Assembly (NCBI RefSeq): GCF_016919165.1
Contig: NZ_JAFFPS010000028.1
Span: forward strand, 1 to 64,000
DNA: 64,000 bases
Origin: Leptospira chreensis
GTDB taxonomy: Bacteria > Spirochaetota > Leptospiria > Leptospirales > Leptospiraceae
Direction: 5' to 3'
The notes beneath the pieces were generated by a model. That model worked only from the letters and a program-made list of their open reading frames with translations. It searched no databases and was not told the origin of the DNA. The stretch's first letter is position 1; every line of letters starts with the position of its first letter. Made by a program: the position numbers and the translations under genes. Positions 9,557-18,248 of the stretch are shown piece by piece.

Positions 9557-10324
9557 TTAAAGGATACTAAATTGATTCAAGTCATTCGAAACCAAACTTC
9601 TCATTATATCTTTAGAAATTGGATCAGATGGAATCATGTAGAAAATTCTTACCGAACGCGTATTTACTTCCAAAGGATGTCCAATGACTGCCTGTATAAT
9701 CTCAAAGGTTAATAATCCGTTGTATTCTAATTGAATTGTGAAATTTCCATGTTCACTTTTATCCAATCCATTTAATTTAAGAAAATGTGGCTTAGCCTCT
9801 TCAGAACCTAAATAGTTCTCCAACGAACGACGAGTTATCAATCTTTCTGCCAGATTATCAAAATTTAAAATATATGGCCCAAATCCTTCCTCTCCTAATA
9901 AAAGTTCGTCTACGGATAAACTTTCTGCTTTTGATTCTTTGCCTTGCAGAGCAGAAAGTAGAAAATTCAGTGCCGGATTTGAAAGATTAATCTTACCATT
10001 CGAGCTTACAACAAAGGTAGGCGAGGCAAAGTATTCATCCATTTGCGAAGTCAAAATTGTTAACAAACTCTCAGATTCTTCCTGATTTACCAAAGGAAAA
10101 TCCATTGAAAAACCCGCCTTGAGAAAAAGTAAACTTCTATAAAGACTCTGAATATCTAGTGCATTCGTTAATTTTCTAACAACGTCGCGACCAGGAATTG
10201 ACCTTCCTGATTCCAGAAAACTTAAATGTTTACTTGAAATACCTGCTTCCAATGCCAAATCCAATTGACTTTTTTTCTTAGCTTTCCGTAACATTCGCAA
10301 CAATTTACCAAACGAATTCGTCAT
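9557..10324 (-). CDS. XRE-family regulator with MmyB-like sensor domain
   Basis: 255 aa. Residues ~5-65 are a Cro/C1-type helix-turn-helix (RKAKKKSQLDLALEAGISSKHLSFLESGRS). Residues ~90-250 match the MmyB-like, PAS-fold ligand-binding region usual in this family, with FVVSSNGKINLSNPALNFLL as its start. Members often control a neighbouring oxidoreductase gene, but none lies adjacent here. AGGAGC precedes the ATG. It may act on the small-gene cluster at 11-13.6 kb, which is only a guess from proximity. Confidence 0.85.
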   Translation of the reverse strand: MTNSFGKLLRMLRKAKKKSQLDLALEAGISSKHLSFLESGRSIPGRDVVRKLTNALDIQSLYRSLLFLKAGFSMDFPLVNQEESESLLTILTSQMDEYFASPTFVVSSNGKINLSNPALNFLLSALQGKESKAESLSVDELLLGEEGFGPYILNFDNLAERLITRRSLENYLGSEEAKPHFLKLNGLDKSEHGNFTIQLEYNGLLTFEIIQAVIGHPLEVNTRSVRIFYMIPSDPISKDIMRSLVSNDLNQFSIL

Positions 10325-10714
10325 TTAATTCAAGCTCCTATAAATTTTTTTGTGAGTTTAGCGTGCATTCGTCTCACCAAACTCAAGAAGTTCCTTTTCA
10401 CAAGACTGTGGAAATACAATTGGATTCTTTCTGAACTTTATATGTATGAGAATTTCTAAAAACATATAGATCCATTTCAAAATCTTACATGGTATAATTT
10501 CCATTAGAAGAATGAAAAAATGTTTGGAAGAAAATGAAATCCCAGGAGATGAAAACAAAACCTTCATCAATTTAGGATTAATTTGTCTAGACATAGCTTT
10601 GAGTTTCATAATGACCAAGAATAAAAATCTATGTATATTCTACATTGCTCGCGGAGTAAAATCGTCTGGATCTATAAATGTATACGAAAAAAAATGACTG
10701 AGTTTATAAACGAG

Positions 10715-10995
10715 ATTCTTTTCTTCGAGATTTCTATGTCGTTTTCCTGTGAAACAAACTAATGCATGATTAATAGAGGATTTCGATTCGACTTCGAAAG
10801 AAATCGTTTGAATGGTTTGTATTGGATTTTCGAGAAGTAGTGACTCTAAAGTGGTACTAATCCGGCCCACTCTTTTAGCATAAGATCTTAGCAGTTATGA
10901 AGTCAATGTTGTTCCAAGGACTTGAGAACCTAGGAAATTCGTAAATGTTTTTCCAATAACAAGTCTTCAATCCGAAGAGGGATTTCGAAATTTGC
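10715..10995 (-). pseudogene. Decayed AraC-family regulator fragment
   Basis: Reading the minus strand, residues such as ESLLLENPIQTIQTISFEVE followed by SKSSINHALVCFTG align closely with the end of the AraC gene at 2511-3608 (KILIEKPRQTVLAIAFEVGF then SKSSFNQAFLRFTG). Upstream pieces of the same domain (RIEDLLLEKHLRIS, then LGSQVLGTTLTS) lie in different frames with an internal stop. This is therefore a frameshifted remnant of a third AraC paralogue. The rest of the gap 10325-11146 holds no other gene I can support. Confidence 0.65.
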
Positions 10996-11015
10996 GAGAC
11001 AATCCCCAATACCGG

Positions 11016-11055
11016 AAAAAACTAACATCAATTTGCAAATTGATGTTAGTTTTTT
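11016..11055. terminator. Perfect 40-bp palindrome, probable bidirectional terminator
   Basis: The left half reads AAAAAACTAACATCAATTTG (11016-11035) and the right half is its exact reverse complement. Each strand therefore gives a long stem followed by a T6 run. It lies between the cupin gene (ends 11147, minus) and the AraC remnant. It fits an intrinsic terminator usable in both directions; an operator role is also possible. Confidence 0.7.
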
Positions 11056-11146
11056 ATTTCATCACTCTAATTCAAACGATCCAAGCTACAGCATAATGAA
11101 GATAATCTAAAATAAACTGATAAAACACACGAAAATTTTCAATGAC

Positions 11147-11857
11147 CTAGATTTCCTCAGACAAACTAACTTTTTTTCGCCACTTTTTTGAGATTTCTGG
11201 TTTCCAACTCTGGTGACCCAATAAGCGAGCTGTTGGTGCTACAATAAAAGATAATACTTTTTGGACTGGAATCGGAGGCGAAGCAAGATAGGTATCCTCA
11301 TAAAAGTCTGTAACCAGCATTGCCTGCAAAAAAAATTCTAAGTTCGTACGCGGTTCTTTCTTCTCCGTGAGAAACCCATGAAATTGAGTGATAAATAAGG
11401 CCCATTTAGCAGGTCGATCTACGCTAACATTTCCAACGAATTCTATATTTTCTCTATTGAATGGTTGGTGTGGCACTCCTTTAGGTACAGTGATCGATTG
11501 ACCTGGACCTACTTTATGTTCAACGCCTTCCATCACCAAAGTTAATTCACCTTTGACTACCTTAAAAGTCTCGTTATATTGAGGATGAATATGTGGTTCT
11601 GGAACTGCACCGCCTGGGTCCAAATGCATTTCGACTTCGGCATAAGCGCCGTTCGTTTCTTTATCGGTTTTTAGAACAACGAAACTTTCTTTGGCAAATG
11701 GATTCAGCATCGTGTCACCGATAATTGGATAAACATCTGCTGGAATGGTTGGCTCTGGAAATACAAAACGGTGCAATATGTTCCCCATTAGAACATATAT
11801 TATAACTATTGTTATCCCAATATATACGGTTTTCTTCAGTTTCAAAATTAGCTCCAT
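11147..11857 (-). CDS. Membrane-anchored cupin-domain protein
   Basis: 236 aa with one N-terminal hydrophobic helix (~9-30), so it is probably anchored in the inner membrane with the domain outside. Residues ~80-150 are a cupin: the metal-binding set is visible as PHIHPQYNE (two His and a Glu) and, after VKGELTLVMEG, the second motif VPKGVPHQPFN with the last His. The C-terminal ~80 residues are not recognised. The reaction is unknown; cupins include dioxygenases, isomerases and sensors. A TTACC-N4-GGTAATTGC-type motif lies about 70 bp upstream and recurs before two neighbouring genes. Confidence 0.8.
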   Translation of the reverse strand: MELILKLKKTVYIGITIVIIYVLMGNILHRFVFPEPTIPADVYPIIGDTMLNPFAKESFVVLKTDKETNGAYAEVEMHLDPGGAVPEPHIHPQYNETFKVVKGELTLVMEGVEHKVGPGQSITVPKGVPHQPFNRENIEFVGNVSVDRPAKWALFITQFHGFLTEKKEPRTNLEFFLQAMLVTDFYEDTYLASPPIPVQKVLSFIVAPTARLLGHQSWKPEISKKWRKKVSLSEEI

Positions 11858-11926
11858 GATTTATATCGTCTCCATTGACTGGAGCGAAGTTGATTAAGAA
11901 AATGATAACGAACTTACATTCTTAAA

Positions 11927-11944
11927 GCAATTACCAGAAGGTAA
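11927..11944 (-). promoter_or_regulatory. Shared operator-like motif, copy 1 (cupin gene)
   Basis: In gene direction it reads TTACCTTCTGGTAATTGC. The core is an inverted repeat (TTACC-N4-GGTAA). The same 18-mer pattern is found before the genes at 12164 and 13126. It lies ~70 bp upstream of the cupin start, a plausible place for a repressor or activator site. Confidence 0.5.
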
Positions 11945-12096
11945 TTTTTTGGATATTACTTCGTTTTCGAGAAAAATGAAAAAAATTATTAAGGATCCAA
12001 AATACCTATTTACCTCTTTTGCAGTGACCAATCAGTCTCTAGTATAAAACTTTTATATAGCAGATATGTAATTTATAGCAATTTTTTCGTTTAGTA

Positions 12097-12114
12097 TTAC
12101 TTAGGGGTAATTGC
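12097..12114 (+). promoter_or_regulatory. Shared operator-like motif, copy 2 (lipoprotein gene)
   Basis: Reads TTACTTAGGGGTAATTGC in gene direction, one base off in the left arm compared with copies 1 and 3. It ends 49 bp before the proposed ATG at 12164. Confidence 0.5.
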
Positions 12115-12163
12115 GTTGCTTCTTGATATAGTCTATCCTTAAAGTAAGTTGGTCAGAATTTTG

Positions 12164-12361
12164 ATGAAGGCTTTCACGGAAGGATTAATTTTCGCAATAT
12201 CCGTTTTTATTTTATTTTTATTCGAATGTGGTGGAGGTGTAAGCTCAGATTCGACTGCTATACTTTTACTTGGAATTGAAATGTCTAATGGAACAAGTTC
12301 AAGTAAGTCTGGTGATTTTATTAGTTCGCCGAGCTCTCCACTGGAAGAACAAAGTCCCTAG
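12164..12361 (+). CDS. Small putative lipoprotein
   Basis: 65 aa from the ATG at 12164 (a TTG 15 bases earlier is less likely). A hydrophobic signal ends in a spirochaetal lipobox, FLFLFEC, giving a mature protein that starts CGGG and is rich in Ser. The short stretch after the Cys, with small residues then AILLLGIE, resembles the N-terminal region of the other lipoproteins in this window. No domain is recognised. It could be an intact small lipoprotein or the head of a truncated larger one. Its promoter region carries copy 2 of the shared motif. Confidence 0.55.
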   Translation: MKAFTEGLIFAISVFILFLFECGGGVSSDSTAILLLGIEMSNGTSSSKSGDFISSPSSPLEEQSP

Positions 12362-12447
12362 CAACGGAATCGATAGTTGCATTCACGACTGCCCATAAAA
12401 TCTGGTAGAGGCCGCAGATAGGTAACTTTTAGGCGTTCAGGCTTACT

Positions 12448-12825
12448 TCATTTGATTCTCCAAGGTGGGTTTAGCCTGTTATTTCCTGCATGGTATAAAA
12501 TCAGTTGATTGTTATCGGGATCTTTCAACCTCGCTTCACGCCAAAGCCAACTTTTGTCATTAGGCATTTCTTCGAATACAAACCCTTTGCTTGATAATCG
12601 CTCTACTACTTCGTCAAGTTCTTCACATTCGAAATATATCCAAATGCCGTCACCTATTGGAAGTTGCTCAACTTGGTGAATTGAAAAAGTGGAATTGCCA
12701 TCTTTACACTCAAATCGTCCGTAATGTGGAATAGAATTCACTATTAAATTCAATCCTAATGTCTGATAAAATTGGATAGCCTTTGTAAGCTCCAATGACG
12801 GTATTGTTATTTGATTTAAATTCAT
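12448..12825 (-). CDS. VOC-family (glyoxalase/bleomycin resistance-like) protein
   Basis: 125 aa from the ATG at 12825, preceded by AGGATGA. It has the typical single-module VOC pattern: LNQITIPSLELTKAIQFYQTLGL at the start, a central HQVEQLP region, and the closing ARLKDPDNNQLILYHAG with the conserved Asp-Pro-x-x-Asn/Gly turn. These proteins use metal-dependent vicinal-oxygen-chelate chemistry or sequester small molecules. The substrate is unknown. Confidence 0.82.
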   Translation of the reverse strand: MNLNQITIPSLELTKAIQFYQTLGLNLIVNSIPHYGRFECKDGNSTFSIHQVEQLPIGDGIWIYFECEELDEVVERLSSKGFVFEEMPNDKSWLWREARLKDPDNNQLILYHAGNNRLNPPWRIK

Positions 12826-13125
12826 CAATAGTTCATCCTATTTTGTAAAAATGTTTTTGTTCCAATTTCGGAATTCATTATGAACCTAGTAAGGTTTTTT
12901 CCGACACCAAGTCTCCATATCGACAACGTTAGCTCCATCCTCGTGTCACATTGCACTTTATGGGAAAAGGCTCATTAAATGCCCTTAGATTCAATCTACT
13001 CCAACAAAGATAAGGAAATGATTTACGCATATGCAGTGAAGGCCTTGAAGCAATCGATGATGGTGTGTTCAATGAGCTGATACTCTAGATTAAGCTTATT
13101 TGGAATTCTTAACATAAAGATTTGT
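12826..13125. other. Intergenic stretch with a frameshifted small coding remnant
   Basis: No intact gene is seen in this 300-bp gap. From the ATG at 12979 one frame reads MPLDSIYSNKDKEMIYAYAV and runs to a stop at 13080; shifting one frame near 13040 gives GLEAIDDGVFNELIL ending at 13088. The joined reading looks more protein-like than either frame alone, so this may be the start of a decayed gene. Confidence 0.3.
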
Positions 13126-13590
13126 CTATTGCTTTTGTGAACTATTAAAATTAACCAACAATTTGAAAACTACAGCTACTTGAGCTGTTTCTAAGAAAAC
13201 TCGTCCCCAGTTTGTATCAGATATCTTCTGCATTAATACAATATTTTTACCAGCTGATAGTTGTTCATTCCATGGAGCTTGCAACAAGATCGTCGAAAGA
13301 AAATCTAAAATAAGTAGGCTAAAAGAGACCATCAATAAATTTCGCAATTCTTTTGATAGTGCTTTTGTCAATAAAAATGCATTTAAACTAATGATCACTA
13401 AAAACGGTATTACACTTATCGGCCAAATAGCAGCTTCTAATAATTTATGGTAAATTATGAATTCTTCTTCACCAACTAGAAATCGCGAAGGATAAACTAA
13501 AAAATAATCCATCATGGCGGTGCCATAACTATAGAAAGATAAGGAACAGAAAATGAGAAAAATATAGCGAACTTCTTTAGATAAATTCAT
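13126..13590 (-). CDS. Four-helix membrane protein, possibly DUF1772-like
   Basis: 154 aa from the ATG at 13590, with AAGGTG six bases before it. About four transmembrane helices. The arrangement (an early P-x-R segment, a helix ending in LEAAIWP, a later APWNEQL, then NWGRVFLETAQ before the last helix) resembles the DUF1772/anthrone-oxygenase-like family of small membrane proteins, but this is a tentative match by eye. Copy 3 of the shared motif lies ~115 bp upstream, linking it with the cupin and lipoprotein genes. Confidence 0.65.
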   Translation of the reverse strand: MNLSKEVRYIFLIFCSLSFYSYGTAMMDYFLVYPSRFLVGEEEFIIYHKLLEAAIWPISVIPFLVIISLNAFLLTKALSKELRNLLMVSFSLLILDFLSTILLQAPWNEQLSAGKNIVLMQKISDTNWGRVFLETAQVAVVFKLLVNFNSSQKQ

Positions 13591-13972
13591 TGTAAACACC
13601 TTATGTTTCTAGGCCAATATTGATACAGTCGATAAACACATTAACCATAGATTAGATAGATCTCCTCTAAAATCTCGATCATAAACTACGCCAGAGCATA
13701 ATGCAATTACCTCTAGGTAAAATTTATATTTTTTTGATCAAAATATAAAAATTATTTTAAAATCATATTCCAACTGATATTAATTAAACGGCGTTTGTGC
13801 GATTCAAAATTTTATTTGCAAATGAACTAATCGTCATGCAATTGTTTGGTGGCATGAATCGTTACTCGACAAAACAAAGTTTATATATTTTATTTTAGAA
13901 AACTTTCGCGAAATCCAGAAAACCTTGCCATACCGCGCATGGTTTTTTTGATATGTCAAGGTCTAAGTTCAA
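13591..13972. other. Divergent intergenic region upstream of the chemoreceptor
   Basis: A 382-bp AT-rich gap between a minus-strand membrane gene and the plus-strand chemoreceptor gene. Apart from motif copy 3 at 13703-13720 I see no gene and no clear terminator. Confidence 0.55.
13703..13720 (-). promoter_or_regulatory. Shared operator-like motif, copy 3 (DUF1772-like gene)
   Basis: Reads TTACCTAGAGGTAATTGC in gene direction, with a nearly perfect internal palindrome TTACCTnnAGGTAA. It shares 14 of 18 positions with copy 1 and also 14 of 18 with copy 2. Confidence 0.5.
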
Positions 13973-16513
13973 ATGAATTTGTATAAGCGTTATAGACGTG
14001 CCTTTATTCTGGCATCGCAAGTGTTATCTCTCGGAGTTGTGGTTCCTATTGGGATCACCCTTGTTTTATTTTATGTAGATTTAAATGTCACACAGATCAA
14101 AACTTTTCTGGCTAGTTCCATCATTGCGGCACTTACAAGTTTATTACTCCCAAGTTATATTTTTCGCAAAAAATTAAATTTTATCAAAAACGGACTGATT
14201 GTTCTAGAAACCCAATCAGAAAAAAATCCAAAAACTTATACAGAAGTTTGGGATGCGATTGCAAAAATGCCTGTGATTGGAGCACTTATTGGAGCCGCAC
14301 AATGGATCATTGCTATACCCATCGTACTTGGCCCCATCCTTTATTTACCAGAGACTAGTAAGTCAGATGGATTTTATATCGTTTGCAGTTTATTACTTAC
14401 AGCGATGCTCAATGTGATCATCTCTTATGTTTTTTTAGAGAAAGCTTCTCATATCGTATTGGACGATGACATATTCCAGTCGGAACTAAACGATCGTATC
14501 ACTCCATACTATCGCAATTTAAAAACCACTGTCCCCATTCTGTTTTCCCTTGTGATATTGGTGTTTTCTCTATTCCTTTTGATTTATTCCTTTAATGTGA
14601 ATGCAAAATCATTGGAAAAGGCATTCTCAAATCAATTGTACAATTTTAACCAGAGTAATGAAGCTAGGATTAATGTCTATTTTGAAGCTGTAGAAAATAG
14701 GATAAAATATATATCTTCTCTCCCCTCCATCAAACAAGCATTAGAAACTAGAAATTATATACTAGCAGGGCCTGCTTTGGAAAAAGTATATGATGACAAT
14801 CAATTCCTTTTAGACAATGCATTCATTGCATCCTTTGATGTAGGTACACCAATTGTTGCTTCCGGACTTCCTGATCATATGAGTGTTGGGTATAAGCTAT
14901 CCTCCAATTCGGAAATATCAGAAAATATAATAGCATCCAAGGAAGGGAAAACTCATGTAGGAATTGCAATTAAATCACCTATCAGTGGTCAGGTAGTAGT
15001 TTTAGTCACTGCACCTGTCAAAAATAGAAATGGAACTGTGGTTGGATTGGTTGGGATGCCATTTTTAGTGGGAAAGGCAATGGAATCTTCTCTAAAAAAT
15101 GTCAAAATTGGGTCTACTGGTTATTCCTATTTACTGGATCGTGAATCCACAGTTGTTTATCACCCAAATCAAAAGTATCTATTGATGAGTTTTAAAAATA
15201 GCGAATTTGAAGCGCGTGCACAGAATGCCGGTGAAACGGAATCTTTTCGTAACTTTTGGGAAGGTTCTACTTTTTTACTCCGTAGAAAAGTAAGTACAAA
15301 GTATGGGCTTCAGTTTTTTGCTACTTTTGATTTAGAAGAAATAGAAGTGGAAAGTTTGTCATCTTTACTGGGGTTAACGGTAATTAGTTTTACCGGATCC
15401 TTCGTGATTGCACTTTCGATATATATTTTGTTTTCGGCAAGGTTCAGTCCTATGAAAACAATTGAAAGAATTCTGCAAAATGTTGAAGTTGGCGATTTAA
15501 GATCCAATGTAAAGTTAGAATCTTCCGATGAATTTGCCCGATTGTCACGAGGTCTCAACTCCACACTCAAACAAATCACTGAGGTTGTAGGTTCGAACCA
15601 GGTGATTTCTGAAGATTTAGCAACATCCGCCGAACAAATGTCAGGATCTCTCAATTTGTTGTCTTCCAATGCACAATCACAAGCCGCATCGGCAGAAGAA
15701 ATTTCTGCTTCGATAGAAGAGATTTCTGCAGGCATACAAAATGTTGATGCCCAGGCAGAAGACCAAGTTCGAAAAGTGGATTTTTTAAAAGGAAAAATGA
15801 CGGAACTCTCCAGTCTCAGTGAAGCGACAGGGAAACAAGTTAGGAAAGCTTCTCAAGATGTGAACCAAATCTCAGTAGAGGCAAAACTTGGCCAAACCGC
15901 ACTCGATTCCATGAGAAATTCCATCAATAAAATTAGTAATAGCTCTGAAGAGATTGGAAGTGTGATTGAGATTATAAATAATATATCTGAACAAATCAAC
16001 TTGCTTGCGTTAAACGCCGCAATTGAAGCAGCAAGAGCTGGTGTGTATGGGCGTGGTTTTGCTGTTGTTGCCGATGAAGTTGGGAAACTCGCCGAAAAAA
16101 CAGCAATTTCCATCAATGATATTGGGGACCTCATCCAAGCGAATGAAAAGGAAATTGAAAGTGGTCGAGAAACTATAGAAACAACAATTTCTCTTATCCA
16201 AAGGATCATCCAAGGAATTAGTTCTTTTGATGATATGACCAATAACATCGAAAAAAGCACAAAGGAACAGCTCATCATCAACCAGAAGGTGGGGGAAGAG
16301 GTGGACAAGGTAAACCATATTAGCCTAGCAATACGGATGTCCATGGAAGAACAAAAAAATGCCATTAAGGAAGTGGGTCAGGCGATTTTCAGTATCAACG
16401 ACCTCACACAAGGAACGGCTGCAGGCCTCGAAGAGATGACCGCCACTTCAAACGGGATAGCCAACTTAGCGGAGACTATAAAAAGAAAGATCAATTTTTT
16501 TAAAATTTCCTAA
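13973..16513 (+). CDS. Methyl-accepting chemotaxis protein with extra N-terminal membrane domain
   Basis: 846 aa. An unusual N-terminal block of about four helices (~10-165) precedes a further helix (~185-210), then a periplasmic Cache-type sensor (~215-465, with GYSYLLDRESTVVYHPN typical of dCache), a helix (~470-492), HAMP and a long cytoplasmic coiled coil. The signalling tip is intact: NLLALNAAIEAARAG followed by GRGFAVVADEVGKLAE. It should form receptor arrays with CheW/CheA and steer motility to a small-molecule ligand. No other che gene lies in the window. Its ligand cannot be inferred. Confidence 0.93.
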   Translation: MNLYKRYRRAFILASQVLSLGVVVPIGITLVLFYVDLNVTQIKTFLASSIIAALTSLLLPSYIFRKKLNFIKNGLIVLETQSEKNPKTYTEVWDAIAKMPVIGALIGAAQWIIAIPIVLGPILYLPETSKSDGFYIVCSLLLTAMLNVIISYVFLEKASHIVLDDDIFQSELNDRITPYYRNLKTTVPILFSLVILVFSLFLLIYSFNVNAKSLEKAFSNQLYNFNQSNEARINVYFEAVENRIKYISSLPSIKQALETRNYILAGPALEKVYDDNQFLLDNAFIASFDVGTPIVASGLPDHMSVGYKLSSNSEISENIIASKEGKTHVGIAIKSPISGQVVVLVTAPVKNRNGTVVGLVGMPFLVGKAMESSLKNVKIGSTGYSYLLDRESTVVYHPNQKYLLMSFKNSEFEARAQNAGETESFRNFWEGSTFLLRRKVSTKYGLQFFATFDLEEIEVESLSSLLGLTVISFTGSFVIALSIYILFSARFSPMKTIERILQNVEVGDLRSNVKLESSDEFARLSRGLNSTLKQITEVVGSNQVISEDLATSAEQMSGSLNLLSSNAQSQAASAEEISASIEEISAGIQNVDAQAEDQVRKVDFLKGKMTELSSLSEATGKQVRKASQDVNQISVEAKLGQTALDSMRNSINKISNSSEEIGSVIEIINNISEQINLLALNAAIEAARAGVYGRGFAVVADEVGKLAEKTAISINDIGDLIQANEKEIESGRETIETTISLIQRIIQGISSFDDMTNNIEKSTKEQLIINQKVGEEVDKVNHISLAIRMSMEEQKNAIKEVGQAIFSINDLTQGTAAGLEEMTATSNGIANLAETIKRKINFFKIS

Positions 16514-16558
16514 AGCGCCATTCGTTTCTTGAATGATGATTCCAATTGGAAGAAAATA

Positions 16559-17884
16559 TTATATCGATAAATTCAGATTCTTTTGAATTTTTTTTTGTAA
16601 GGATGGAGTCACCTTTGCTTCCGCCGCATATTTTTTCCATTGGGAGACAGTCTCTTTGGTTTGTTCGATAATGGATTTGATTTGAGAATTTTTTAAGTCA
16701 GTTTTTTTTCCGAGCTCAATCAAATCTTCGATTGTGAATTTTTCTCGTTTCCCATTCACACTCATCTGGTGGCGACTTGTCCATTGCCCATTGGGATTAT
16801 AACTATAGGTCATATCAAAGGCTGGTGATAGTTTCCATTTCCCAGTCTGGTCCATAAGGAAGGCTATGTTTTTTGTATGATCATCTTGATTGCGAGAAAT
16901 CACATTAAATACAGTTCTTTTGAATTGTTGTTCCAGTGTGATTCTTGTATTCTCGGTGATCACTTTCCGAATCACCTCAAAGGTTTGTTCATAACTATAA
17001 GCACCCGCCATATTAAAATCATAATGAGCCATGGCACATAGTGATTGCATATGGAGTTTTTTGCCGCTAGCGTTCCGATCAAAACGTTTGGTCATAAAAT
17101 GGAATCTGCCATTTTCTTCGAGGAGTTTGGACTCCATCATATTTATCCCACAATCGAGTGCCATCCGGTAGTAAGCATATTCGATATTACCAAATCCTTT
17201 TGGGTCACTTAACTCTTTATCTTTATTATTTTGAATCCCATCTAGTTTTAATATCCAATAGGAAAAATCTTCAGTAGTTTCTACTTGTCCGGATCGAACC
17301 TCTCCTGTTTTTTCATTATAGGCAATAATACATTTTGCTCTGGCGCCACCTGCGGATGTACCGATAGTTAGTAGGCTTGTTAAAGATTCATTTAGTTTCT
17401 TTTGATTGGTGAGTTCGAGTTTCGACGAAAATTTTTTTCTATGGTTTAAAATTTCTGATGCCAATTGGACCATCTCTGCGATCTCAATCGGAACATTTTT
17501 GATTCTTAGTTTATAGGTTGCTGGTTTAAATTCCAAAGCCCCCATTCCACGTTCGCCAATATAACACAACCTTTCGACTGGATTGAATGATTGGTTATCC
17601 CTTCCGATTGTAGATAACCAAACATCAATTAAAGCATTTCCAAATTTATCGGGAAGGGAATCCGCAAGCATTCCAGGAAGTCCCTTAAATGTTTCAACAT
17701 TGAGATTACGAAAAGAATAAAGTGTGCGGTTTTTTGGCATCAGGAGTGGTGAGGGTTCTACTGGTGCATTCAAGAATTCATTATCGTATTCAAAGGATGT
17801 AAATCCCCCTTCTTCATTCCAAGAAACATAACCAACAAGACTACCCCAGAGATATACCTTGGCTAAAGTTACAGGTTCACTCAT
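16559..17884 (-). CDS. hipA: HipA-family serine/threonine kinase toxin
   Basis: 441 aa, the usual HipA length. The N-terminal region (~1-110) has the WNEEGG and SPLLMP features of the family; the phosphorylatable loop reads GTSAGGARAK near residue 175; the catalytic loop is SRNQDDHTKNIAFL; and the metal-binding segment is LSPAFDMTYSYNP. In E. coli HipA phosphorylates glutamyl-tRNA synthetase and triggers dormancy; the target here is inferred by family. It overlaps hipB by 8 nt, so antitoxin and toxin are co-translated. The two proteins probably repress their own promoter together. Confidence 0.92.
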   Translation of the reverse strand: MSEPVTLAKVYLWGSLVGYVSWNEEGGFTSFEYDNEFLNAPVEPSPLLMPKNRTLYSFRNLNVETFKGLPGMLADSLPDKFGNALIDVWLSTIGRDNQSFNPVERLCYIGERGMGALEFKPATYKLRIKNVPIEIAEMVQLASEILNHRKKFSSKLELTNQKKLNESLTSLLTIGTSAGGARAKCIIAYNEKTGEVRSGQVETTEDFSYWILKLDGIQNNKDKELSDPKGFGNIEYAYYRMALDCGINMMESKLLEENGRFHFMTKRFDRNASGKKLHMQSLCAMAHYDFNMAGAYSYEQTFEVIRKVITENTRITLEQQFKRTVFNVISRNQDDHTKNIAFLMDQTGKWKLSPAFDMTYSYNPNGQWTSRHQMSVNGKREKFTIEDLIELGKKTDLKNSQIKSIIEQTKETVSQWKKYAAEAKVTPSLQKKIQKNLNLSI

Positions 17885-18236
17885 TTTGGTTCCCCCAAAC
17901 CCAAACCTTGTTTTTGTTTGGGGGAATTGTTTTTGGTTTTCTTACTCTTTGCCTGAGTTTTTTTGTTTTTGATTTTGCAAGAAGGGCCAAAGAAAAACTG
18001 GGATCTCTAAAGATAAGTTGTAATTCGTTTAATAGATCTAGTTCTTTCAGAAGAGAAAGTAAATTGAGTAAGGAAATATTCCCCTTTCCTGTTTCTAAAC
18101 GAGCAATGGAGGAAGGAGAGACTCCACTTCTCTCTGATAACTCTTCTTGTGAAAGTTCCATCTGGATACGCCTTCCTTTTAAGGAGGTCCCTATGTTTTC
18201 TTGAATTTCGTATAAATTCTTGCCTTCCCAATCCAT
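17877..18236 (-). CDS. hipB: HipB-type antitoxin, XRE-family DNA-binding protein
   Basis: 119 aa. Residues ~12-70 are an XRE helix-turn-helix (GRRIQMELSQEELSERSGVS then SSIARLETGKGNISLL). The C-terminal tail is basic and low-complexity (KTKKLRQRVRKPK). As the antitoxin of the HipBA pair it should bind HipA and repress the operon. The gene stops inside the hipA start. Several TATATGAT motifs lie upstream and could be its operators. Confidence 0.9.
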   Translation of the reverse strand: MDWEGKNLYEIQENIGTSLKGRRIQMELSQEELSERSGVSPSSIARLETGKGNISLLNLLSLLKELDLLNELQLIFRDPSFSLALLAKSKTKKLRQRVRKPKTIPPNKNKVWVWGNQNE

Positions 18237-18248
18237 CTTAATTAGTAT

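Larger units (their letters stand above)
11858..12163. other. Divergent intergenic region with two motif copies
   Basis: This 306-bp AT-rich gap separates the cupin gene (minus) from a small lipoprotein gene (plus). No gene is seen in it. It contains two copies of the shared motif described separately (11927-11944 and 12097-12114), each reading TTAC..GGTAATTGC in the direction of the gene it precedes. Confidence 0.6.

Noticed and set aside
10358..10697. Short open frames on both strands beside the AraC remnant
   Set aside because: Neither shows domain features or a good start; the two overlap each other, as expected of noncoding AT-rich sequence.
16540..16551. TTCCAATTGGAA palindrome between the chemoreceptor and hipA
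   Set aside because: Only 12 bp of simple sequence without T-run or second copy; too weak to call a terminator or operator.
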